Assembly: GCA_023423975.1 (NCBI GenBank)
Contig: JAFAEO010000013.1
Coordinates: forward strand, 1-64,000
DNA from: Pseudomonadota bacterium
GTDB taxonomy: Bacteria; Pseudomonadota; Gammaproteobacteria; Burkholderiales; Burkholderiaceae_B
DNA: 64,000 nucleotides
Direction: 5' to 3'
Both the position numbers and the translations under genes were made by a program. This document shows positions 18,676 through 27,564 of this stretch, in pieces. Positions within the stretch are counted from its first letter, which is position 1. The number at the start of each line of letters is the position of its first letter. The notes beneath the pieces are model-generated. The model saw nothing but the letters and a program-made list of their open reading frames with translations. It did not search any database and was not told the origin of the DNA.

Positions 18676-19902
18676 TCAGTCTTGCCGGCGGAATATCAGC
18701 GAGGTATTGATGCCGCCGAAAGCAAAGTTATTATTCATCACATATTCGGTATCAATGTGGCGCCAGTCATGCTGCAGGTAGTCCAGTTGCGCGCAGCGTG
18801 GGTCTACATTGTCCAGATTCAGGGTGGGTACAAAAGCGCGGTCATGCATCATGGCAATGGAAAACCAGGATTCCAGTGCGCCGCAGGCGCCAAGGGTATG
18901 GCCCAGGAAACTCTTTTGCGAACTGATGGCGGCGCGCTCGCCAAACAATGCTGCCGTGGCGTGTGTTTCAGCGATATCGCCCTGTTCGGTTGCCGTACCG
19001 TGGCCGTTAACATAACCGATCTGTTCGGCGTGAATACCTGCGTCTTCAACTGCGAGGGCCATGGCCCGGTGCATGGTGTCGGCCTGCGGACGGGTGATAT
19101 GTGCACCATCCGAATTGCTGCCGAAGCCGACGATTTCTGCGTATATCCGCGCGCCTCGCGCCATGGCGTGATCGCGCTCTTCCAGGACGAACATGCAGGC
19201 GCCTTCGCCGATGACCAGCCCGTCGCGATCCCGGTCATAGGGGCGCGGCGAAGTGTGAGGCGCGCTGTTGCGCTGGCTGGTGGCATACAGGGAGTCGAAC
19301 ACATAGGCTTCGCTGGGGCACAGTTCTTCACCGCCGCCGCCGAGCATCAACGGAATCAGTCCGTATTTGATGGCTTCATAGGCATAGCCGATACCCTGGC
19401 TGCCCGAGGTGCAGGCGCTGGAGGTGGGGATGACTCGTCCCTTGAGGCCGAAGAAAATACCAATGTTGGCTGCCGTGGTGTGCGGCATCATACGCACGTA
19501 GGTGTTGGCATTGACCCCGTGTGATTCGCCATGCATGAGCAGGGCAGCCAGGGCCTTGACGTCTTCGGTGCTGCCCGTGGATGACCCGCAGGCCACACCC
19601 ATGGCGCCAGACTGGATAAGCGGATCGCCCAGCAGGCCGGCATCGGCCAGGGCATGCTCGGCGGCGTCCACACACAGCTGCGATACCCTGCCCAGGCTGC
19701 GCAACTGCTTGCGTTGCCAGTGCGTTGGGTATTGATAGTCGATAATGGGAGCGGCCAGACGGGTGTTCAGTTCGGTATAACGATCCCATTCGGGCATGGC
19801 GCATACGGCGCTGCGCCCCTCGATAAAGGCCTGCCGGATTTGTGGCCAGCTGTTGCCCAGCGCAGTAATGCCGCCGATGCCCGTTACAACTACACGCTTC
19901 AT
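18676..19902 (-). CDS. apeR: Beta-ketoacyl-ACP synthase (FabF-like, aryl polyene)
   Basis: A 408-residue condensing enzyme and the last gene of the polyene operon. The catalytic set is complete: Cys in SSACTSGSQG, His in NGHGTATEQGD and His in SFLGHTLGAC. The start at 19902 is preferred because GGAGGG stands 8 bases upstream and the ATG overlaps the previous stop as TGATG; the GTG six bases earlier is too close to that site. In aryl polyene systems one homodimeric ketosynthase (ApeR) works beside the ApeO-ApeC pair. Assignment as ApeR rests on position and similarity. Confidence 0.88.
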   Translation of the reverse strand: MKRVVVTGIGGITALGNSWPQIRQAFIEGRSAVCAMPEWDRYTELNTRLAAPIIDYQYPTHWQRKQLRSLGRVSQLCVDAAEHALADAGLLGDPLIQSGAMGVACGSSTGSTEDVKALAALLMHGESHGVNANTYVRMMPHTTAANIGIFFGLKGRVIPTSSACTSGSQGIGYAYEAIKYGLIPLMLGGGGEELCPSEAYVFDSLYATSQRNSAPHTSPRPYDRDRDGLVIGEGACMFVLEERDHAMARGARIYAEIVGFGSNSDGAHITRPQADTMHRAMALAVEDAGIHAEQIGYVNGHGTATEQGDIAETHATAALFGERAAISSQKSFLGHTLGACGALESWFSIAMMHDRAFVPTLNLDNVDPRCAQLDYLQHDWRHIDTEYVMNNNFAFGGINTSLIFRRQD

Positions 19903-20633
19903 CAGCACAACCCTCCGTTGACCGAAAGCACCTGACGGGTGATGTATCCCGCTTTTTCGGACATAAGGAAGGTGACGGCCGCAGCCACTTCTTCGGGATT
20001 GCCGGCGCGCTGGGCTGGAATCATTTTCAGGATTTCTTCGACAGGCACCTGCTGGTCAAGCATGTCAGTATTAATCAGCCCAGGCGCCACGCAATTGACG
20101 GTAATGCGACGCTTGGCCAGTTCCACGGCCAGCGCCTTGGCCGCGCCGATCAGGCCGGCCTTGGAGGCGCTGTAGTTGACCTGTCCGCGATTGCCGATAA
20201 TGCCGGATACGGAGGCCATGCAGACAATGCGACCAGGTTTGCGCCGGCGAATCATGGGCATGATCAACGGGTGCAGAACGTTATAAAACCCGCCCAGGTT
20301 GGTGTCCAATACCTGGTCCCAGTCTTCATCGGTAAAGGCAGGAAAGGCGTTATCGCGTGTCAGCCCGGCGTTCAGGACGACCCCATAGAAGGCGTCGTGG
20401 CTTTCCAGATAGGTTTCCAGCGCCTGCCTGCAGGCCGGGCGATCGGACACGTCGAACTGCAGGATATCGGCACTGCGACCCAGGGCCTGGATTTGTTCTG
20501 CGACCTGCTCGGCCTCTTGCCGCCGCTGGCGGCAGTGTAGAGTGATATCGAAGCCTGCTTGCGCCAGATCAAGGGCAATGGCTTTACCTATACCCCGGCT
20601 GGAACCGGTGACAAAAATACGGGAAGCGGTCAT
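19902..20633 (-). CDS. apeQ: 3-oxoacyl-ACP reductase (FabG-like, aryl polyene)
   Basis: Reduces the beta-keto group of the growing polyene chain with NADPH. The 243-residue SDR has the cofactor motif TGSSRGIG (about residues 9-16), LNAGLTRD in place of the usual NNAG, and the Ser-Tyr-Lys active site in MASVSG and YSASKAG. Its start overlaps the dehydratase stop by 4 bp (ATGA) and its stop overlaps the following ketosynthase start, so it is translationally coupled on both sides. Confidence 0.9.
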   Translation of the reverse strand: MTASRIFVTGSSRGIGKAIALDLAQAGFDITLHCRQRRQEAEQVAEQIQALGRSADILQFDVSDRPACRQALETYLESHDAFYGVVLNAGLTRDNAFPAFTDEDWDQVLDTNLGGFYNVLHPLIMPMIRRRKPGRIVCMASVSGIIGNRGQVNYSASKAGLIGAAKALAVELAKRRITVNCVAPGLINTDMLDQQVPVEEILKMIPAQRAGNPEEVAAAVTFLMSEKAGYITRQVLSVNGGLC

Positions 20634-21124
20634 ACTGTTTGCTCCTGTAAATAGTGTTCAATATCTGGCGGACTGAAGACGCTCAGTCTGGCCGTGGTAA
20701 CCGTTTCTGCCCTGTCGGTGTTTGCGTCTTCAGGTTCATTCAGCAGGGACAGGTGGCAGTCGAACACACCGAATCCGCTGGACTCGTCACGCGTTGAGGC
20801 CTCAACCTGTACACATAGCAGACTACCTTGCGCAACACTGGGGCGCAGGATGTCAATCTGGCGGCTGCCCAGCAGAAAGCCCAGCTTCGGTGGCTGGCCG
20901 GCATCATGGGCATGACAGCCGGCTAACGCAGCCACGCCCTGTGCCATGATTTCAATGGCGCACCACATGGGTAACTGCCCGTTCTCGTCCAGGAAGAGGT
21001 GATCGGCTCTGATGCGGGTCAGGGCCTGCAACTGCGAATCGGAGTAGGCGATGATCTCGTCCAGCAGGATCATGTTACCGGCGTGTGGCAATAGCGGTGC
21101 CAGATGGCGGATAGGGGTCTGCAT
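20630..21124 (-). CDS. apeP: Hotdog-fold 3-hydroxyacyl-ACP dehydratase (ApeP-like)
   Basis: A 164-residue hotdog protein with the central helix MWCAIEIMAQGVAALAGCHA and PKLGFLLGSRQI, as in the FabZ-like dehydratases of aryl polyene clusters. Start 21124 is set by the ATG just after the ketosynthase stop; the frame is open further upstream inside that gene without support. In characterised systems ApeP forms a heterodimer with the ApeI dehydratase to make the double bonds. Here the ApeI part is fused to the adenylating enzyme encoded at 29300-31075. Confidence 0.83.
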   Translation of the reverse strand: MQTPIRHLAPLLPHAGNMILLDEIIAYSDSQLQALTRIRADHLFLDENGQLPMWCAIEIMAQGVAALAGCHAHDAGQPPKLGFLLGSRQIDILRPSVAQGSLLCVQVEASTRDESSGFGVFDCHLSLLNEPEDANTDRAETVTTARLSVFSPPDIEHYLQEQTV

Positions 21125-21126
21125 CG

Positions 21127-22320
21127 TCAACCTTCTCCCAGTATCAGAACGGCGTTGTTGCCACCAAAGGCAAAGGACAGGCTCATGCCGATGCGCGGCT
21201 GTTTTTGCCATCTTGACCGGTTGTCCGTAAGCGCAATGGCAGGCAGCGCCGGATCTATTTGTCCGTCCCAGTGCTGCGCCGGTAGCTGTCCGTTTCGATT
21301 GTAGTCGGGATGGATGACACCCCATAGCAACGCTGCTTCCAGCGCGCCGGCCGCCCCCAGCGTATGGCCGGTGAGCGGCTTGGTGCTGGTGCATGGAACA
21401 CCCTCTGGAAAGCAGGTCGCCATGGCCAGGCTTTCCATGCTGTCGTTCAGCTCGGTCGCCGTACCATGCAGATTGACCCAGCCGATATCGCCTGCCTCGC
21501 AGCCAGCCTGCGCCAGCGCCTGGCGGATGGCAAGAATGGCGCCTGTGGCCTTGGGGTCGGGCGAAGACATATGCCAGGCGTCGGCGCTGTTGCCATAGCC
21601 CAGCAGGGGCAGGCCATCGGCCGCTTGCCGGGTCATCACAAAAAGCGCAGCCGCTTCGCCAATATTGATACCCTCGCGGTTGATCGAAAACGGATTGGCA
21701 ATGCCTGCAGACAGGGCTTGCAGGGAGTTAAAGCCATTGATCGTGAGATGGGCCAGAGAATCTACGCCGCCGCAGACCACGGCATCGCACAGCCCACTGG
21801 CCAGCAGGCGATGCGCCGTGATAATGGCGCGTGCGCCCGACGTGCAGGCGGTTGAAATGCTATAGACCGGGCCGCTCAGGCCAAAATGATAGGCCAGGAA
21901 ATCGGCCGGCGCCGACAGCAGCTGGCGTTTGTGCCGGTATAGATCCTTGTCCCAGTGCCCGTCGCGGGCAAAGGCGTGGAAGGCCGGGTAGTTATCGTCA
22001 ACGCCTGTGGTGGTGGTGCCGATAATGACGCCGATCCGTTGCCCGCCATACTGAGCGCGGGCGCGCTCGATGGGCTCCTGCAATTGACTGGCTGCCTGCC
22101 ACAGCAGGCGGTTGTTGTGTGTATTGAAATGCGCCGGTGTGCCCGCAGGCAGCGGTGGGGGCGCGACTGCCGGGCGACCGGTATAAATGGTCTTGCCGGC
22201 AACCCATTGGGTTTCCGGTGCCAATGGCGATACGGTGGTGTCAAACAGCGCCTGCATGGTGTCTGCAAAGGTCAGCCCCAATGCGCTGACCGTGGCGGGC
22301 GGGCTCAGGTAACTTCTCAT
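21127..22320 (-). CDS. apeO: Beta-ketoacyl-ACP synthase (aryl polyene elongating ketosynthase)
   Basis: A 397-residue ketosynthase with all catalytic residues: Cys in STACTSGARA, His in NLHGTATELND and His in KPLTGHTLGAAG. The start at 22320 (MRSYLSPPATVSALG) overlaps the preceding lipoprotein stop as ATGA; the frame is open ten codons further upstream. By position between the DUF3261 lipoprotein and the dehydratase it corresponds to ApeO, the catalytic half of the ApeO-ApeC elongation complex. The non-catalytic partner candidate is the first gene of the operon. Confidence 0.87.
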   Translation of the reverse strand: MRSYLSPPATVSALGLTFADTMQALFDTTVSPLAPETQWVAGKTIYTGRPAVAPPPLPAGTPAHFNTHNNRLLWQAASQLQEPIERARAQYGGQRIGVIIGTTTTGVDDNYPAFHAFARDGHWDKDLYRHKRQLLSAPADFLAYHFGLSGPVYSISTACTSGARAIITAHRLLASGLCDAVVCGGVDSLAHLTINGFNSLQALSAGIANPFSINREGINIGEAAALFVMTRQAADGLPLLGYGNSADAWHMSSPDPKATGAILAIRQALAQAGCEAGDIGWVNLHGTATELNDSMESLAMATCFPEGVPCTSTKPLTGHTLGAAGALEAALLWGVIHPDYNRNGQLPAQHWDGQIDPALPAIALTDNRSRWQKQPRIGMSLSFAFGGNNAVLILGEG

Positions 22321-22901
22321 GATCTTGCAGGCAGAGGGGTCAGATTCCATTGGCTGCGGTCCGGTAGCGTAATACCGGTGGTAGCGGTAGTGCCGGTTGG
22401 CCGCGCTCCCGTGGTATCGCGTGCAGGCGGCAGTTGCAGGGACCAGAGCATGCTCCCCTGGCCACGGAAGGTATAAACAGGCCCGGTGCTGTCGTCTGTC
22501 TTGTTGATGTCAATGCCGGGATAGGCGGCAGGCCATTGGGCCTGGGGAATCTGCGCGGCAATAATGGCCTCAAACAGCTGGCGAGCCCGCGGATTGGGCG
22601 GGGCAAAGCCATCGGTCGTCCATTGGCCATCGCGCAGCGACAGGCGGGCCAGTGGTGCGCCCAGTGCATTTGTCTGGATCCAGCGGCTGGCGCCTCCGGC
22701 TTCGGGCTGTATGATCAGCAGGCTGTCCTCGGTCTGGCCGGGCGCCGTGACCAGGCTCAATTTGTAGGATTGCACCTGTGCGGGTTCGTTGTACTGGCGC
22801 GGCAGGATCGATGTGGTGGCGCAACCGGCCAATAGCAGCATCAGCAGCATGCCCAGCCAGGCACCGGCAAGGCTGCGATCAGGTATCCAGTTGTGCTTCA
22901 C
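22317..22901 (-). CDS. DUF3261 outer-membrane lipoprotein of the polyene cluster
   Basis: A 194-residue lipoprotein: a hydrophobic signal ends in the lipobox LLAGC, followed by CATTSILPRQYNEPAQ. The start is taken as GTG 22901, seven bases after GGAG; this overlaps the preceding FAD-protein gene by 23 bp. The frame stays open further upstream, inside that gene. DUF3261 proteins are consistently found in aryl polyene clusters and are thought to help anchor or transfer the pigment lipid at the outer membrane; their biochemical role is not established. Confidence 0.8.
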   Translation of the reverse strand: MKHNWIPDRSLAGAWLGMLLMLLLAGCATTSILPRQYNEPAQVQSYKLSLVTAPGQTEDSLLIIQPEAGGASRWIQTNALGAPLARLSLRDGQWTTDGFAPPNPRARQLFEAIIAAQIPQAQWPAAYPGIDINKTDDSTGPVYTFRGQGSMLWSLQLPPARDTTGARPTGTTATTGITLPDRSQWNLTPLPARS

Positions 22902-24135
22902 CACATATCTCCGCCAGCGCTTTGAGTCGCCGTTCTGATTTTTCAACATAGGGGTTGCGCGTATCCCACGCATACCCGGCCAGGATGGCGGCAATCATAC
23001 GCCGGATATCCTGGTTGATTTGTCTGGAGTATATAACATCCTGAAAGCTGCAGTCGTACCAGCCGGCAACATAGGTCCTGAAGGTGTCTATGCCCACGCG
23101 CAGGGCGTCGGCAAAGTCTGTTTGCCAGTCTGCTGCCTGGCCGCGCAGGGTTTTGTCTACCAGCGCAGTAGCCAGTTTGGCCGAGTGCATGGCAATAGTC
23201 ACGCCCGAGGAGAAGACCGGGTCGAGAAATTCGGCGGCGTTGCCCAGTAGTGCAAAGCGCTGGCCATACAAGCTTGTTACATTGGCCGAATAGCCGCGCA
23301 ACGGACGCACCGGTGTATCCCATTGGGCATTGGCCAGCAGCTGGCGCAGGCGCGGTATTTCATTCGTCATGGCCTGCAGGAAGGGCAGCGGCTCGCGTCC
23401 ATTCATTCCCAGGTGGCTGGGTTCGCCAACGACGCCGATGGAGCAGCGGCCGTGGCTGAACGGAATCAGCCACATCCAGATGGCGCGGTCTTGCGGGTGG
23501 GTGGCGATGACGATTTTTTCACGGTCGAACGCCGGATCGCTGATATTGTCCTGGATATGGGTGAACCAGGCTTCGCGCATGGGGAATGTCGACGGTTGTT
23601 CCAGATCCAGCAGGCGTGGCAGCACGCGCCCATAGCCGCTGGCATCAAGCACGAAGCGGGCCTGCAGCGTATAGGATTCGCCCTGATCGGTGCTGACCGA
23701 GAGCGTGGCGTGCTCTTCTTTGCTTGTCATATGGGTGACCGTATGACCGAACCAGACCTGTGCGCCCTTTTTTTGCGCTTCCTGAATAAGAATCTGGTCA
23801 AATTTCGCGCGCTCTACCTGAAAGGTAGTGCCCGGCCCAGCCGTGAACTTGTCACGAAAATCAATCACGCTCTCCCGTTCGCCCCAGGTGAAGGCAGCGC
23901 CGTTTTTGACCTGGAAGCCGGCATCATTGACGACCTGCAACAGATCAGCTTCCTTTAGGATGTCCATGCAATAGGGCAGCAGGCTTTCGCCGATAGAAAA
24001 ACGCGGGAAATGCTGGCGTTCGAGCACGCACACTTGCCAGCCGTGCTGACGCAACAGGGCGGCGGCAACTGATCCGGATGGTCCTGCACCGATAATGGCG
24101 ACGTCGGTACTGGTGGGTAAGCTGGATGTTTTCAT
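22879..24135 (-). CDS. FAD-dependent oxidoreductase of the flavin halogenase superfamily
   Basis: A 418-residue flavoprotein with the FAD motif GAGPSG (residues 16-21), GESLLP (about 49-54), Lys77 in FQVKNGAAF at the place of the halogenase catalytic lysine, the halogenase motif W-x-W-x-I-P (WMWLIP), and DPVFSSG, the version typical of carrier-tethered phenol/pyrrole halogenases. The glutamate of tryptophan halogenases is absent. It may halogenate or hydroxylate the aryl head or polyene; related proteins of unknown role occur in other aryl polyene clusters. Cofactor class is secure, reaction is not. Confidence 0.75.
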   Translation of the reverse strand: MKTSSLPTSTDVAIIGAGPSGSVAAALLRQHGWQVCVLERQHFPRFSIGESLLPYCMDILKEADLLQVVNDAGFQVKNGAAFTWGERESVIDFRDKFTAGPGTTFQVERAKFDQILIQEAQKKGAQVWFGHTVTHMTSKEEHATLSVSTDQGESYTLQARFVLDASGYGRVLPRLLDLEQPSTFPMREAWFTHIQDNISDPAFDREKIVIATHPQDRAIWMWLIPFSHGRCSIGVVGEPSHLGMNGREPLPFLQAMTNEIPRLRQLLANAQWDTPVRPLRGYSANVTSLYGQRFALLGNAAEFLDPVFSSGVTIAMHSAKLATALVDKTLRGQAADWQTDFADALRVGIDTFRTYVAGWYDCSFQDVIYSRQINQDIRRMIAAILAGYAWDTRNPYVEKSERRLKALAEICGEAQLDT

Positions 24136-24149
24136 AAAAAATGACTCAT

Positions 24150-26495
24150 TCAGGGTTCAGATTCAGGTGTCAGGAAGGCGCGCATATACCAGAAAGTATA
24201 TATGACGTTGCATAGCACCCCCAGCACTACACTCAGACCGAACGTGGCCACTGCGGGCGTGGAGCTGAAGTAGAGCAGGCCAAAGGTAATCATGGTGGTG
24301 ACCGAGGTCATGAATATTCCGGCGGCTTTTTCTTCGGCCGGCAACGTGGGCGTATAGGCGTAAACCGCATAATCGATGCCAATGGCGGTCACCAGCAGCA
24401 GTCCGAAAATGCAAAACAGATTCAGGGGCATGCCGATCAGTCCCGACAGACTCATGACCGTGATCGAGGCCGATAGTGGCACCAGCAAAATTCGCAAGGC
24501 AGGTCGCGTACCGAAGACACGATACAGGATGAGAAATCCTACGGTATAGGAGAGCAGTTTCAGGATGATGGCTTCCAGGCGGGTCTGGGCAAAGAGGGTA
24601 TTGATATGGCTGCGCTGGTCCACCAAAGAGACCCCCGGGATGTTTTGCATGAGCGCCGGCAACACCGAAGGATCCTGCAGGCCGTTCATTGTGATCATGC
24701 TGCTGGGCCGGCCCTGTTCGTCGGGTCCCAGCCATAGGGCGCGCCAGGGTTCGGCCAGGGTGCCGCGCAGCGACTGCTCAATGGTCAGCACCGGCTGCGC
24801 CTGGCGTCGCTTGAGCTCGGCTTGCAGGGCGCTATCGGGTACACCCAGCGCACGCAGGGGCGCCCAGGCCTGGGGCTGCTGCAACAGTGTTGCCAAGGTG
24901 GCTTTGAGCGCTTGCTGCTCGCTCGCCGGATTGATCCACTGGCTGATGGCGCGGTAGTTGCGTAACTGACCCTGGGCGATTAGCGTGTCCAGTCTGGCGG
25001 ACAGGCGCTGTTCGGTTTGCAGCAGGCTCTCCTGGTCTGCGGCCTGCACAATGAAGTATTGGCTGGTGGGTTCAATACCGGTCAGGCGGCCTACTTCCAT
25101 GGCCTGGGTGAGTAGCGGTTGCGGTGTGTTTACCCAGTTGCGGATATCGTCCTGCCAGTTGCTCAGATACAGCCCGCTTCCAGCAATGGCCAGCAGCAGC
25201 ATTGCTAGCAGGGGTGTATGGCGGATGCGTTCGCCGGCGCAGCGCACACTGCGGCGCAGGCCGTCCAGAAGCGGCATCAATCCCGGGGTTGGGCGCGGTC
25301 GCCAGTGATGGAACAGGGCCGGCAGCAGCAGGCGCGTAAACAGAAAGGTACTGATGACGGCAGCTGACGAGAAGACTGCTGTCTGTTGCAGGATTGGCAG
25401 GGGTGTCAGCAGCAGAAACAGGTAACCGGTAACGGTCACGGCCAGGCTGATAATAAAGGGACGCGATACGCGCCTGACGGCTGGCCAGGGCTGCCACCGG
25501 GCATCAAGCGTGGCGTGGCTGAGCCAATGCAGCGGAAAATCGACCACCAGCCCGACCAGGCTGGTGCCGATAATGAGCGTGAGAATGTGAATGGAGCCCA
25601 GCAGGGCAACGCAGGCGGCAAAACCGGCCAGCAGGCCGGCCGCCACCGGCAGCGCCAGCAGCAGAATCCGCGAGGAGCGGAACATCAGCAGCAGAAACAG
25701 GACGGTTAGTGTACTGCCGGTGATACTCATCCAGGTGCTTTCCTGGCCGCCTTCGGATTTACCCTGTGCGCTGTAGATCGCGCCGCCGGCCATCAGCACG
25801 CGGACCTCCTGTTGTGCGGCCTGCTGTTGGGTCTGGTCGATGAGCGCCAGTAACTGTTCGTCGCGACCACGCTGATCGGTGCCGGTCAGTTGCGCGCGCA
25901 TCAGATACCAGGTGCGATTGTCGGCCTGCACTTGCATGGTATTGCTTGTTATGTCGTAGTGAACGGCAGCGCCCGCCTGCAGCTTGCCTGACAGCTGGGA
26001 GGCAAACCCCAGCCAGTCCTGATCGGCGGCAATCAGTGACTGCTCGCCCAGTGGGGACATGATGCGCTGAGCACGCCGGCCAAACCACGCCTGCGGGTCG
26101 CGCGCCAATGCTTCCCGTGCCTGCGGCGGCAGGCCGGCCTGGTCCATGCGGCGCAGTTCTTGCCGCAACTGGTCCAGGTTGGCGGCAACATGCAGGTCTA
26201 TGCGTTCAAACAGGGCGCTGGCGGACCATTGCTGCGCCTGCTTTTGCGCGGCAGCCAAAGCGCGGGCCGGGTCGGAGGAACCGGTCAGCACAATAATCTG
26301 TCGGTTCAGTGTCTGTCGAATGGTGTCCTGGGCCCTGGTTTGTACTTCACTCTGTGCGCCATCGGACGGCAGCAGCGTCAGCAGGTCGGTATGTACAGGT
26401 TGGCGAAACGCGAGCTGCCAGGCCGCGTATAGTAGCAGCCCGAGCAGCCCCAGGATATAAAGCGTTGCCCAGCTTCGTTCAGCGTTCCAGCGCAT
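24150..26495 (-). CDS. MMPL/RND-family lipid exporter of the polyene cluster
   Basis: A 781-residue inner-membrane protein with the RND layout: one N-terminal membrane helix (about residues 9-28), a large periplasmic domain, a bundle of membrane helices (about 255-400), a second periplasmic domain and a last helix bundle (about 640-775). The segment IIGTSLVGLVVDFPLHWLSHA in the first bundle and IGIDYAVYAY in the second are typical of MMPL exporters. It overlaps the LolA-like gene by 17 bp. Expected role: lifting the lipid-linked aryl polyene out of the inner membrane for hand-over to the LolA-like protein. Confidence 0.85.
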   Translation of the reverse strand: MRWNAERSWATLYILGLLGLLLYAAWQLAFRQPVHTDLLTLLPSDGAQSEVQTRAQDTIRQTLNRQIIVLTGSSDPARALAAAQKQAQQWSASALFERIDLHVAANLDQLRQELRRMDQAGLPPQAREALARDPQAWFGRRAQRIMSPLGEQSLIAADQDWLGFASQLSGKLQAGAAVHYDITSNTMQVQADNRTWYLMRAQLTGTDQRGRDEQLLALIDQTQQQAAQQEVRVLMAGGAIYSAQGKSEGGQESTWMSITGSTLTVLFLLLMFRSSRILLLALPVAAGLLAGFAACVALLGSIHILTLIIGTSLVGLVVDFPLHWLSHATLDARWQPWPAVRRVSRPFIISLAVTVTGYLFLLLTPLPILQQTAVFSSAAVISTFLFTRLLLPALFHHWRPRPTPGLMPLLDGLRRSVRCAGERIRHTPLLAMLLLAIAGSGLYLSNWQDDIRNWVNTPQPLLTQAMEVGRLTGIEPTSQYFIVQAADQESLLQTEQRLSARLDTLIAQGQLRNYRAISQWINPASEQQALKATLATLLQQPQAWAPLRALGVPDSALQAELKRRQAQPVLTIEQSLRGTLAEPWRALWLGPDEQGRPSSMITMNGLQDPSVLPALMQNIPGVSLVDQRSHINTLFAQTRLEAIILKLLSYTVGFLILYRVFGTRPALRILLVPLSASITVMSLSGLIGMPLNLFCIFGLLLVTAIGIDYAVYAYTPTLPAEEKAAGIFMTSVTTMITFGLLYFSSTPAVATFGLSVVLGVLCNVIYTFWYMRAFLTPESEP

Positions 26496-27105
26496 CTTGT
26501 GCAGCAGCCGTCAGGGGTTGGTTGATGCGCAGATTCGAAAACAGGATCTCGGTCCTGTCGCCCTGTGTTTCGGCCAGGGTGACCTGCTCGATCGAGCGTC
26601 CGCCTTTGATCGTAATGCGCTGGAAAATCTGTTTCAATACCGCCGATGCCGGATCCAGCGTCAGTGTCCAGTGTTGGGCATCGCCTTGCAGGCTTTGCGC
26701 AAATTGTCCCGACAGGCTGCGGGTGTTGCCCGAAAGCAGATCCATAAATAGCCGGATCTGGGTCTGGCTGCCTGCTCCCTGTTGTTGCAGCGTCTGCCAG
26801 CGGCCCGCACCATCCTGGTGCATCATGCCCTTTGGCGTAATACGGATCAGGCTGGCGATCGGACTGTGTGTTTCCCAAAGCAGCCCCTTGTCAGCAGCCA
26901 TTACGAACCGCCCCTGGCTTAGCAACGGCTGTTCAAGCGAGCGCAGGTAACGTTTTTGCTGCACGTCGCCCTGCACCGTCTGGTGGGCTGACAGTTGCTT
27001 TTGCAAGTCCTGCACCGAAAAGGCCTGCGCGACTTGGCACAGTAGAGCCAGGGTCAGCACGCTCGCCATGCGCGATAGGGACAACAGGGATTTGATGGTA
27101 GGCAT
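26479..27105 (-). CDS. LolA-like periplasmic lipoprotein/lipid carrier
   Basis: A 208-residue secreted protein with a signal peptide ending CQVAQA and a LolA-like half-barrel: LQKQLSAHQTVQGDVQQKRYLRSL, GRFVMAADKGLLWET and the C-terminal LSNLRINQPL-like FSNLRINQPL. Start 27105 is preferred, ten bases after GGAGAG; a GTG six codons upstream overlaps that site. Aryl polyene clusters regularly carry such a LolA paralogue next to the MMPL exporter, suggesting transport of the acylated pigment across the periplasm. Confidence 0.85.
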   Translation of the reverse strand: MPTIKSLLSLSRMASVLTLALLCQVAQAFSVQDLQKQLSAHQTVQGDVQQKRYLRSLEQPLLSQGRFVMAADKGLLWETHSPIASLIRITPKGMMHQDGAGRWQTLQQQGAGSQTQIRLFMDLLSGNTRSLSGQFAQSLQGDAQHWTLTLDPASAVLKQIFQRITIKGGRSIEQVTLAETQGDRTEILFSNLRINQPLTAAAQDALER

Positions 27106-27129
27106 AAAAGCATTACTCTCCACAAAAAT

Positions 27130-27564
27130 TCAGGCTTCCGGCTGCATTGCCCGGCGGATGATGTCCTGCCAGTCTTGAGGGGTGTCAAATTGCATTTCGC
27201 GATTCTCCAGCAATACGGCCACCTGGGTAGTTTCGGCCTGCGTCAGGCGCTCGCCAGAGACCGCGTCGGTGATGACATACGCAATGCGCAAGCGTGACTC
27301 CCACTCGCGAATGTAGGCTTCAACCAGCACCTGCTGGCCAAAGACGGCGGGGCGTACATACTTCAGTTGCATGGTCACGATCGGCCAGACATAGCCGGCG
27401 GCACGCATGGCATCGTAGTTGTAGCCAAGCTTGTCGAGCAGGGCGCAGCGGGCAATTTCCAGATATTTCACATAATGCCCATGCCAGACGATATGCATCG
27501 CATCAACGTCGAAAAACGGGATGGTCATTGGCACGCAAATGCTCAGGCCCGGGTGCTTAGTCAT
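27130..27564 (-). CDS. Acyl-CoA/ACP thioesterase, 4-hydroxybenzoyl-CoA thioesterase family
   Basis: A 144-residue hotdog thioesterase with the family motif FFDVDAMHIVWHGHYVKYLE, where the Asp of D-x-D-xx-x-H/V-x-xx-x-Y is the catalytic residue. The start at 27564 overlaps the acyltransferase stop; a second in-frame start at 27582 lacks a ribosome site. In aryl polyene biosynthesis the matching enzyme (ApeK) can release or edit intermediates on the carrier proteins. Confidence 0.82.
   Translation of the reverse strand: MTKHPGLSICVPMTIPFFDVDAMHIVWHGHYVKYLEIARCALLDKLGYNYDAMRAAGYVWPIVTMQLKYVRPAVFGQQVLVEAYIREWESRLRIAYVITDAVSGERLTQAETTQVAVLLENREMQFDTPQDWQDIIRRAMQPEA

Noticed and set aside
18640..19524. 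294-codon plus-strand frame opposite the FabF-like ketosynthase
   Set aside because: It lies wholly or almost wholly within a ketosynthase with complete catalytic motifs, and its translation shows no family resemblance.
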